From Pyxicephalus adspersus (Eukaryota > Chordata > Amphibia > Anura > Pyxicephalidae): a stretch of 64,000 bases of DNA. The position numbers and the translations under genes were made by a program. The DNA lies in assembly GCF_032062135.1 (NCBI RefSeq), contig NC_092859.1, positions 28,094,399 to 28,158,398 of the forward strand. Direction: 5' to 3'. The notes under the pieces are model-generated. The model was not told the DNA's origin. It searched no databases and was given only the letters and a program-made list of their open reading frames with translations. Positions 20,142 to 31,339 of this stretch are shown here, one piece after another. Numbering within the stretch: the first letter of the stretch is position 1; every line of letters starts with the position of its first letter.

Positions 20142-23100
20142 TTACCTTATAATTTATTTATAGGCAAGCAGGCAATTTGTAGTGTAAAATAGGAAGAGTG
20201 AGCAGATGTTTCTAAAGTCCATTTAACTCCGAGGCTTGGGACCACTTTAGAAGAGTAGTCAAGCTCCCAGCTCCAAGGATAAATGTGGTTGAGAGATGGA
20301 AAATGGAACAGGGGGACATGCAGATGGAAGTCCATTGGTTGGCAGGCTTGACAGAAAGCTTTCCATAGAGAGATTTTAAAGATAGACGTGAAGCAAACTC
20401 TTCGGTGTCCCATCTGCTGGTGGGCCACAAATGTTAACGCTGTGCATGCAATTCCTGAATATATTCTTCATCTCTTTTATTGAGTTTGTGTTTTAATTCC
20501 CTATTGGATAACAAAGACGATGACCGAGAATTTATCCAAGCCTCAAACAATTAAAATTCAGCAAGTAAAAACTGAATTACACCAACTGCTACATGTACTT
20601 TTTCGCGTTCTTGTGCAATACCAAATTGTTTTCATTGTACTACTACCAAAAGGCTTTTTGGAAAATGCAGAGCTCTAATATTGAACAAGATTTGCTGTAG
20701 TACTTGAAATTGAGAAAAGAGCCGGATCTCCCAATTTGATATTACAGTTTTGGCCTTGGTTCAGCAAGCTGTAACAGGCTGGGTCCACATCAATTTGGTC
20801 ACGATAACACAGCCATATAAATGTGTGTTGTATTATGCGCTGCTGTGCCGTGGGGTCAGGCAGCCTATTCATTTGACATGGCATCAAACAAAAAGAAATG
20901 CATGCACATTTTTTGCTTACCTTTGCACTGCAGCATACAGTACATACAGCACCAACACTTGTCACCAGTGTTACCATGTGATGTGAAACCAATGTGTGCG
21001 GTGCCAAAATTGTTACTAAGAAAAAAAAGCATTGCAGCAGAAGGTGAAATTTTGCTAAATTCTCACTGTCCCACCACATGCTTTAAGCACTTTGCACTTA
21101 TTAAGTTATGTATTGCAGTTTGTTGAGAAAGGGCCTTTGCGTTATGTTAAGTTCCAGCCTATACTTATCATTTAAAACAGTGAGTAACAGTAAAAAATGT
21201 TATCACATGTTCATTGCTTCATTGGCTATACCTCTTCTTACTATCTGTTCTCATGACACCAGAACAAGACGCAACAAAGTTCTGTTTTAAAGAAATTTAA
21301 ACTTGATAGTTTAAGCTCTCCCCAAACTTTGTTTTCATATGTCTGATGAAGACAAGCCCCCGGTGCAGCCTTGCCATTTGCTACAAAGTCTGCATCTGGT
21401 TACTAACTATAGAAGTTATTCCCCATGACTGCAACAGACTGAGGACATCATGACAGTCCAGGGTTAATCATTGGACTGAAGCTCAAGCGTGGCATGGTGA
21501 CTTATTGGCTAGGGTACAAACTTTGCAGGGTCCCAGATCCGAATCACAATCAGATTAGTAGTTTGTTGGTTTTCCTTATGCTTTTGGGTCATCATATGTT
21601 GCCACAATATACCACTATGTTAACAAAAAATGGAATTTGTTTTAAAAAATGTACTATTACCTAATAATTTGTTTTAAAAAATAAATATAATCTTATTATT
21701 ATATTGTTGTTTTTTGTGACAGGTCAAGAGAGTATTAAATTTAACATAAGGTTGTTAAGATTGTTGGCAAATTTTTAGTTATTTTTAAAAGGCAACCACT
21801 CTGCTGTGGTTAGTATGTTTCAAAATGATGGACAGGTGGGCCTGCTGTCACTCAAAATTGGCATACAGTTCTAGTGGCCTCTTTTGTGCAAATTTGAAAA
21901 GATCTATTTTAACATTCTTATTAGGCAATCCTATTTTTTTCTACCTCTCATTAAAACAATTATAATAATAGAACAATCTGTAGGTCAGCCAATTAACTTT
22001 TGTACTGCGGGAAAGTGGAGTGGCTCATTCTTCCCAGAAAACTGTCCTGGCTCCATTGACCAAGGCTGTACTCTTCACTGCTGAAAATGCACTTACTGTG
22101 AGCAAAGCAGGCTTAGGCCACACACTGAGGTCTATAATATAGGCACAGTACATTTATCTAAAGCTTTGCATTTCACAAAGGCATTTTCCACAACACAGTC
22201 TGGAAGCAGATTTGGGTTTTCAAATATTCCATTATTGTACTGTTTGGATTTATTCTGTGCAATCATCCATGACCATGATATTATCTAGGGCTTTAGAATG
22301 GCCTAGGCTATTTTAAGAATGGATACAAATCTGTCCTGGAAATGTCCCTTGGACACCCAGAAATTTTTCTTCCTGCCCCGTAGGCCAATGGTCCCCTAAT
22401 CTGACTTCAATATCACACAGTTGACCTCGGCATCATAGCAATCACACAAGGCACATCAAGGCTACAGGATAAATAACTTAAGGAAATACTTAGCCCACCT
22501 TACGCTAGTATACCAGTAACTGACACCCAGGGAAATTGGCAAATTTCACACTAATCAGCTCCTATTTTGTTTCTAGATATACAGCCACAAAGAGGGTAAA
22601 CTGTAAGTATACAGTGCACCATTTACCTAGAATGACTCTGGCAAACGGAGTGGCAGAACAGCATTCACGTGCGGAAAATGTGTTATAGATGGTAACATGA
22701 TGTGCAATTGGCTGTGAGCTGCCCCTGGCACCTATGCAAAAATCTATTTCTGGTAGTTTAAGAGATTTTAGTGTATACTGATATTGATACTTTATTATAT
22801 TTATAGTATCAAACAGTTCCTGCATGGTTTATCCAACACAAAAAAAAATCCCTGATGAAAAGTACATGATGAGTAATGAACAATTGGGACCCATGTATCC
22901 AAAAAAACACTAAATTCCCAGAATAAAACAGACACTAGCCTGAACGATTGTTAAAAGCAGAGCCAAATGAAGGGAGACATTGAACCCACCATACTTGTGG
23001 TCAGTGAGAATAGACTGTCCCTCACATTGGTAAAATATGGTAAAGGGCCATCCCCATCAGTGTAGGAGAAAAATGCCCCCTTACAGTGATAGCTGTTGCA

Positions 23101-26100
23101 AGAAAGAATCCCCCTTACATTGGTTGTCAGTGGGAGGAAGAATTGTCCTTACATTGGTGGTCAGTCCTCATCTGGACATTAAAAAGGATGGTTCCATGGA
23201 TGCTGAAACAACTATGTCTAAAAGCAAGCATTATTTATTTGGTCTTCATTTAAGCATCTCCTCTATCCTAGTATTCTAGTGATCCTTTCTGGACACCAGT
23301 ATATTGAGTTATACCTACAATAGTTTATGTCTGGGTAATCGGGTATACCTAAGAAATCTGAAAGAAATGTAGGATATTCCCTGAATTGAAAGATTGGTTT
23401 ACTAATGATATAAGGGGCATTTTTTAAGCAGAAACTTTTGCTCCCTCCTAAAAACTCTCTTAAGCAGAACAGTGCGTAGATGGATTTTTTGAAGCTAATC
23501 TCATCTGTAGCCTACAGCTTCAATGTCTTGAAATGTTTCTTCTCCTAATTAACAAAATCACATCTAAAACCAAGTACATTACCTAGCTTTATAAATGTCA
23601 AATAGGGTGATGAATTATGCAGGAGAGCTGATGAGGAGGTTCTATTAAATCCATTTAGAACATAATACATCTGATAGCATGGACTGATAGCACCAACAGC
23701 AGAATCCACTCTAAATAAAATGTCCAATGAGGCTTGACAAATAGAAGAATGTCTGCCAAAAATCAGCTTCAATTAAAACAAGGAAAAAAAATGTATAGTA
23801 CTACCTCATGTTTCTGTTAGTTTATGAAATCAATTATTTGAAAAATGAATAGATGTTTTGGCCTTAAATGAACTGGCTTTGTTTAAAGTCCACTTGAACG
23901 GTCAGTTCAAATCTCCTATATAGGTTGCAGGTACATGAAAAGAAAAGGTGAGCATAGTCTGACTGTTGGTACTCATTAAATTGCCACAGAAGGGCACTTG
24001 TTCTTGGTGCTCTCTCTGGAAAGTTCTAGCACCCTTCCCCTTGCTGAATCTAAATTGGAACTTTTCAATCAGCCCTGGCTGTCTTGTTTCTTTCCCAGTC
24101 TCCAATTTCATCATATTCAATGTAGGATCGGCCATACTGGAGCTCTGGAGAGATAGAATGGACCTCCAGCTGTCAGAGGACTTTCAATAAATGTAAATAA
24201 TGTATATTAATTCTGTTATCTCATCTCCTAGATAAAAACTAGCAATAAATTCCTAAGCAGCTGGGCATTTTAATCATTTTGTGACTGGTTTAATTTTGAA
24301 TCAAGGAAAATGTTATCCCAATCAAAATCTCAATTAAAACGCTCCTGTAATTTCAAAAGTCATTTTCCACATTTTTTCCTATATTTTAAATCTGAAACTT
24401 TTATTACCATAATATCTGTTGATAATGTCATAAAGATTCCTGATTAGGAACTTTGCGAGTTATAGGGTGACAATGCTATGTCCCTGCCTTCCAAATGTTG
24501 CCCTACATTTTCAGTTTGTCGCTGGGGCTTCTAATGGAGACCAGAAGTGGCTCCTAAACACACACTACATAGGCATGGTCCGCTGATGTCACTATCAAGA
24601 TAACCGCCCTAAAAAATGCACCGTTTGCAAAAAAGAATCGGTTGGCTGTAGGAGATCGGTAGCAATAGAGAATAAAAAAGGGACGATAAGTATTTAAAAA
24701 AAATTATTTATTGCCAATTGTTTTTTTATATAGCAGAGCTTTAGCAAATCAAATGTAATTACATTTATTTTAAAGGTAGCATTGTCATTTGCTTTTATAA
24801 GTATTTTTTCTATAAGGGCTTCTCTGTGTGTACTAGTTCCTGTGTGCCTGGTCCTTTAGCATCTGCATTCATCACAACAATGACTGCGGCCTCCCACGGT
24901 CCTCTGCCTGTGACACCTGAACCGGAGGCGTGATGTGTAGGAAACGAGATTGGTTCTTTCTGGTGCATCAGCTGTCAGAAATTTCAACTGGAATCAAATT
25001 AGCATCTCCTATCCTTTCGAGGCGAGTCTGATCGGAGCAATAAAAGGAGATGGGATAAAAGCTCGACGACAAACAAAAATTGGGTTCCCGTGCCGCTATC
25101 TTTTAATTAAACAACTGCAATCTATCAGCCCAGAGAGAGACTGATGCTTTGAAGAAGGGTAGGGAACAAGATGAGAAGTCTGGGCTGTGACACATTACTG
25201 AAGATCTGCTTCTCTTACTTCAAGTTTAAAGTCTCAGAACACCCATCGTAACCCGTCACATCTGGGACACAATGTTCTGCTGTTCCTCTGATTAATCTCC
25301 TAATTTCATCAACGTATCTGCCAGCTTGTTTATTTCCTATAAGGCCATGATTGCCTAAGTATATTGATATGAATGATGTTTGTTTTAAAAACTATTATGT
25401 GACACGCCCCTGTGCATGTGGCTAGAATAGTCTTTGTACCTAAAAGGATAACCGAAATGATTTTGGGTCAATTTTATTTAAAAAAAAAATTTTAAACTGT
25501 TGTTTTGCTAATTAGCATTGCATGAATGATAAAGGATTTCAAGAGCATTGTAGTATAGCTGATGACACAAGGGCAGCCTGCTTTCAGATTGAAGTCTCAG
25601 ACTTAAACAGTCTTTATTTCACAAATCACTATTTCATATGACTATACCTTTATATAAACTAAAACTGAATACAAGTATTATATGAAATGTTTGTTTAGTC
25701 TAGAGGGGTGTAGAGTAGAGGAATACTTACCTTTCATGACTCTTCCAAAAGGCATTGTCTTCTGCTCACAAAATGCTACAGAATTGCAAAAGAGAAGTGG
25801 CATTGGGGGACCAATGATCTGGGGGAAAAGAAGCCTATCGGAGTGAGGAATAAGGTCACCCATCTAGGCTACATGGGCATTTAACCTTATTTTTTTGTAC
25901 TGTGTCATAAAATACTTATTTTTTAAGGATGATTTAGCTTTAAACCTATTCTATATCCAAACATGAAATAGTTGCATCTAAAGGTGTTTATTATCTTCAA
26001 GTGTGTAGGCAGGTCACTCCACAGCACAGATTGTTGAAATGTTTTGTGAGCCAGGCACTGTGACCACATTATCATCTGGCACAGCCTCGACCGCTGCCCG

Positions 26101-26639
26101 ACCTCGGCTGCTGTGTGAACGGGAGGGGTAATCATTTGCCATTATCTTTGTGGCGCCATAAAGTCATTGTGCAGTAATTAGAAACCCAACAAAATCAAAG
26201 CCATTTACAACCAGCCCATGCAGTTTCACCTCTGTTATCTCCCACGCAGGTGCTTGTCCTGTTCTGCAGCATTATAATCTCGTCCATGTGAAACATGTCA
26301 CGTCTCAGACTTCCAAGAAGGAAACAGGACAGGTAGTACAATGGAAAAGTGTTGTCAGTCATTCTAAACAAAGCACATTTTACTAACAAAGTTGTAAGTT
26401 CAGTCTTATCGTCCAGTCTAATTTTTGGTTCCGACCAACGTGTGCTGTTCTCTCCCTACCTCTTAGATATGGTGGCTGCATTGGTTTCCTTTTTTCAAGT
26501 CTTTTTGCCTTTATTTTTACTTGGTGATGTTACCAGTGGCATGCTTTCTGCTCAAGTATTGTCACCATAATCTCCTGTCCTGGTTTGGATTACAACACCT
26601 CTTCCTCATCTAATCTCCACTACACAGAGGAGTGTTGCT
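20142..26639. other. Intergenic DNA downstream of isx
   Basis: No gene recognised. It contains the tandem repeat at 22993-23166, a repeat-free motif-rich block at 24880-25340 and, at about 25722-25738, a minus-strand sequence matching a 5' splice site (AAAGGTAAGTATT). Short open frames here are unremarkable. Confidence 0.5.
22993..23166. repeat. Degenerate minisatellite, about 34-bp unit, about five copies
   Basis: Units share TTACATTGGTGGTCAGTGGG followed by GAAGAAT and a C/T-rich end. The last three units (from about 23063) are clearest and earlier ones are diverged. The same unit occurs about twice in the repeat at 14221-14275, which suggests the array expanded inside a transposon copy. 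Confidence 0.6.
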
Positions 26640-26642
26640 TTA

Positions 26643-26973
26643 AGCTGCATACACACCTGCAATTTTTCTCGTTGGAAAGGATCTTTCACGATCCTTTCCA
26701 ACGAGAAAAGACTGCACGATGCATGAACGATGCTGTACATACAGCACCGTACATGCTCTATGGAGAGGGGAGGGGGAGAGCGACGGAGCGGCACCCTGCT
26801 GCCCGCTCTCCCCTTCCCTTTCATTAGGATCGGTCGTCGTCCATCGTCCATGGATCCGCCAGGACGGTCGTCGGACGATGGACGACGACCGACTGTACAC
26901 ACGGCAGATTTTCGCCCGATAATTGGCCGATAGCGATTATCGGGCTAGAAAAATTTGCCGTGTGTACGCAGCT
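26643..26973. mobile_element. Harbinger-like MITE with three hairpins, 331 bp
   Basis: The ends AGCTGCATACACAC and (reverse complement) AGCTGCGTACACAC are inverted repeats, and both are flanked by TTA (26640-26642 and 26974-26976), a PIF/Harbinger-type 3-bp duplication. Inside are perfect hairpins with 20-bp arms (26664-26683/26690-26709), 20-bp arms (26830-26849/26873-26892) and 9-bp arms (26915-26923/26936-26944). The interior is CpG-rich. There is no transposase; open frames on both strands are mirror images of the palindromes. Confidence 0.72.
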
Positions 26974-26976
26974 TTA

Positions 26977-28810
26977 TAGTTCACAGAAGATAACCGGGAA
27001 ATTTAAACAGTTGTTTGAAATATTAACAGGACTTCCAGCAGGATCACAAACTAGAGACCTTCTGTCGTCTCTGACCCACATCAGTTGGCTGCACTTAAAT
27101 TTTCATTGTGACCTGAATAAAAACGTGTTTGTGCCACAAAACCAATTGTAATATGAATCAATTTTATGATCAGTGTTCACAAATCGTATACAACAACAAC
27201 AACTCATCAATCATATTTTACAAAATACTTGCTTTTAGCATTGGTTTAAGGATGGCAGATGTAGAGGGGCAGCCTGCATTATGCCTGAACGAGGATGGTG
27301 CCATCCATCTGGAGAGAAAAGCAGTTGAAGGCCTTGTCTGGACAGTGCTGTGATCTCTGTGAGTAGTAATAAATACCTGGAAGGGTTACACATAAACATG
27401 CATGTACTTAGCCTAATAAAATATATCAGTTACTCAATAGATCTGAAGTCTCCAGCATTGGTTATTTGGATGGGTTAGGCCTGCTTAATAATTACTACTG
27501 TATATTGTTAGTACTATACACAGTATATAGGGCAATTTTTATCTTGTTGGTTTACACAAATTACACACAGCCTTCCTATATGACACAAACCCCTACCATC
27601 CACTTTATTTTTTAGTGCCTATAAAGCACCATAAACATTTACTATTATGGGATATGACTTTAAATTAACGATAGTGCTGTCATATTTTATTTTTAGCCTG
27701 ACATTTAATACACTGTGTGATTCATGCAAAACATCCAGATCCCCAGACTATCAGCAAAGAGGATGATGTTTATTTAAAAAATATTTCAAGCATTTTATAA
27801 TCTGCACTTGGTACACCAGTAAAGAGGGAATTCGGAGCAGATCAGAATGAATGTAGAACTGCAAGTACCTAACAGTTAGTTTTTTAAAACAGGTTCTCTT
27901 GTACATAATTGCATGATTGTAGGAAAATATATTTATATACTTACCTTTCCATGGCAAGTGTTTTAAATGCAGCCTGTTCCTCTATTCCACTTTTCCTCCT
28001 ACTTCCCCCTACATGCTGTGGTTCTTCCCACCAACTGGTATAACACTACAGGGCATGCAAGCTGGAGGCCAGAACCACTGCGTGCTCCTGGGGTTGTGGG
28101 TATTTTCTGCTGTAAGTAGCAACACCCTGGCCACGGGAAAGGTAAGTATATCACCTTCCCTCTTAATGGCTCTCCAAAGGCAAGGCTATCAAATTAGATT
28201 CAATTCTAAAATTGGATAAGGGGGTGGGGGAGTTCTAAATTAGCTTTGAAAAGGGTCCCACTGTTGGCTACATTCACCACTAGGGTCAACAGGTATTGTT
28301 TATCAATTAAGTGGTTAAACTTCAGGTTCAGGTTTGGGTCCTCCTAATTTTTACCTTATTTTGACGAAACCGACTCAGACCAAGCTGAGACAAATTTGAG
28401 CAACATTAGCTACAACCTTTCTGGAAGATCTTGGAATAGATGAGGTCCAAAACTCATTTAAAGAGATTTAGGAATTCTCAAAATCCTGCCAAAAGTATTG
28501 TGATGGCCGCCGTCCTATTCTCAAAGCCAGGAGAAAGGTATAGGTATATTTTCAGTACAGGTTATTTTATTTTTTTGTATTGGTGGGGTGGGGGGTTCTT
28601 ACCTTACCAATATTTTCCTTCCTTGGTTCGTTCCCTCCATCAATAAAAAAAACTTTTTTTCACACACCTAATTTTAAATCCAGTGATATCATCAAGTCAT
28701 TGTGCTTCTCTATGCATGTGGTAACCCCCATGTAAGGAAAAAATGGAAAAAAAATGAAAGCCAAAGAACGAAAAGGGCAGGCCAGACATTTTGATATAAA
28801 AGAGCTAGAT
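26977..28810. other. Intergenic DNA with a dispersed repeat and a 5'-splice-site inverted repeat
   Basis: A segment at about 27285-27335 (GATGGTGCCATCC, GAGAAAAGCAG, TTGTC) recurs at about 60192-60242. A 20-22 bp inverted repeat at 27932-27953/28130-28151 carries GGAAAGGTAAGTATA on each strand. No gene seen. Confidence 0.45.
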
Positions 28811-28967
28811 CAGGGGTGCCCACACTTTTTTGACTTGCAAGCTACTTTTAAAATAACCAAGTTAAAATGATCAACCAACAATAAAAACTTGGACTTAATA
28901 ACTGCTGTGTGCGGTAGAGTTTATGTTGAAAGGCAGGGCTCCGCGATCAACCTGTTGGGCACCCCTG
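28811..28967. mobile_element. hAT MITE, 157 bp, perfect target duplication
   Basis: It starts CAGGGGTGCCCACAC and ends with the reverse complement of CAGGGGTGCCCAACAG. AGCTAGAT occurs on both sides (28803-28810 and 28968-28975), a perfect 8-bp duplication, so the insertion is fairly recent. It is non-coding. Confidence 0.85.
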
Positions 28968-28975
28968 AGCTAGAT

Positions 28976-31339
28976 AATGTTGAAGGTTCGTCAGCCAGGA
29001 ATCTGACTTGCTGCATCTTTTAATACAGATTGTAATATGTTCACAGTTTTGCTGTGAAGTGAAATGAAAGTAACCAATTTCATTACAGGAGAAAAGCTTG
29101 TACTCCTGTACAACACTGAAAGGAAGGCTGGAGTTCATATAAAGGCTATGCCCTGACAGATGGGTAAAGTAAGCAGTACTGCAGTGGTTCATTGTGAAAG
29201 CATCATAAGGATTCCTGATTAACACTGCTTTGGTCCAAAACCAAATGCAGGCATTTACTAGTATAGCTTGTAAATTAGTACCATAGGTCAGTTTCCTGCA
29301 AAACCACTTCCAAGTAACTCTTCCAGAGGCCTTTATAAACATATGGGTTATTGTTACAGGAGGACAAATTGCATGTTTCTGCAATAAACTGACAATGAAT
29401 CATCCAAACTTTTATAAATGAATTACATATGAAGCAAGGTAACATCATAGTGATATAACTCTCTAATTACTACAACTCTATAATTGACTCAACCTTATAA
29501 TTATGGTAGTAAGGCAAATAGTAAGGCAAGGCAAATAGTAAGGCAAAAAAAGTAATAATATATTATAGTATTAAAAGTGTAACGAGGTAAGGGGAATTGG
29601 GGGCCAGATAGACAAACAATCAACAACAGGGGTAAACAGGAAACACAAGGGTTTTTATAGGGCTGGGGAAATGGGTACAGGGACCATGCATGAGCAGTTT
29701 AATACCCAGAACCTAAGGTGGTCCAAACTGGTCAGTTTTTTAATAATGTCTGTAGCGACTCCCAGTCATACAGAATCTGAAATTGACCAATTGCCCATCC
29801 ATCTGAATATAGTCTCAATGGAATTGGGTAGGGAGGCCCTGATGTAACAGGCAGACCTTGCCTTGATACTCATGGTCTGCTTTCAAGCAAAACTCTCACC
29901 ATGTTTGTATTTCTGTCTGTGTTCTAGATGGGAGGATATACAACAATTAGGCAAATTCTATTGTTTCTGCACTGTATCCAGCGCTAAAAAATAAATGTAT
30001 TGACCGGTGTCCTGTTTTGACAGATAACCCCATTTAGAATAGGAAAAGTCAGGACAATGCTGGTTTATGAGCATTTGCCTCTCTTTTAACTGTAAGCTGA
30101 AGCTTGATCTGCAAGTTCAGTTCAGATCTGCAATCGGTGCATTTTATTATTAAGGGAGTGAATACTGCTTACAGAAAAAATAGCAAGCCATTTCTTATCA
30201 TTTTATACCTAGTACGAGGGGGGCACGGGGACCAAAAGTTCAATGAAAGGGTATAAAACAAACAAATTCCCCTGCAGTCACCTTATTAAAACCTATTTAT
30301 AACTGGTCCCTCATTACACACCAGGCAGGCTCTATGTGTGGGCGGCTCTAACATTTGCTGAAGCAACACTAGCTTGGGAAAGTGGAACTGTGCCTTTAAA
30401 GAAATCGTATTTTCTGTTTATTGATTTATTATGTTTAATGCTAACATTTTGGGTTTTTCTTGTTTTTTTTTTTGTAACGTAATATAGATTTAAATCCTAA
30501 AATAAATAAATAAAAATCACATTAAATTTAAGTAGGGAGATCAAACTGAATTGGACTCAATAGGAGTGAATTCTTGCTTTGTATGAGATCTTCTCTGCTC
30601 CATCCGTTCTGCCTAATTTATTAACAAGTAGATAAGATATAATGAGGTTATGATAAACAGTATAAAGTATCAACAACTTACAGTGCAACTGTACAGCCAA
30701 CGTAACACAATACATTTCTAAGGTAATATTTTATCACATGGAAGGCAGGTTGAAGGAAAGGCCACCCTGAACTTTACTATATACAGATAGATAAAAAAAA
30801 TGTTTGTGACTGCAGAATTGCAGAATGCCTACAAACTTTGCTGCTGCTGTGGAATCACACATTGAGCAGTCAGATGACTAAATGCCTAGGCATGACATCA
30901 TATTTGCAAAAGATCACATGACCTTATATAGTATTTGTATTTTATGGCCCTGCTACCTCTAATGTATTTTTTTAAATTAGTAATTTAGGATGGTAAACTT
31001 AAGAAGAAAGATATACAGCAATATATAGCAGCTTTACAGTCCATAGATGCTGTGGATCAATTAGATTTTTTTTTCAGCCTTACTTGCTTGCATTTTAGGC
31101 TGATGATCCTGTCTGATCTGGACTATAAGCATCTGCTCCTTTTCAGTGAAAATCAAATAATGAAAATGTTCTTAAACTCATAATTCTAATTTCAGTTCAG
31201 TCAAGAGTAGGCTAGAAGCAAAATGCATTTCTGGCAGGATTATAATGTATTTTTCTGAACTTGCAGAAAATGTGGTTTGACTGAATAAGGAAAACCAATG
31301 CAGCCACTATATAAGAACAAAAAATCTGTAATATATTAC
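28976..31339. other. Intergenic DNA, nothing recognised
   Basis: It includes a short imperfect tandem repeat of AGTAAGGCAAAT at 29508-29547. The 145-codon minus-strand frame at 28947-29384 starts inside the neighbouring MITE and shows no family motif. No gene is called. Confidence 0.5.

Noticed and set aside
20675..21079. 134-codon minus-strand frame just downstream of ISX
   Set aside because: Overlapping frames on both strands and no protein similarity that I recognise; probably chance.
22993..23166. CRISPR-like array
   Set aside because: Units are diverged head-to-tail repeats without constant repeats and unique spacers, in a vertebrate genome.
26585..26933. Overlapping Arg/Ser/Pro-rich frames on both strands
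   Set aside because: They mirror each other because the Harbinger-like MITE is palindromic; not genes.
28947..29384. 145-codon open frame on the minus strand
   Set aside because: It begins inside a hAT MITE, has no recognisable domain or splice context, and is within chance for AT-rich DNA of this length.
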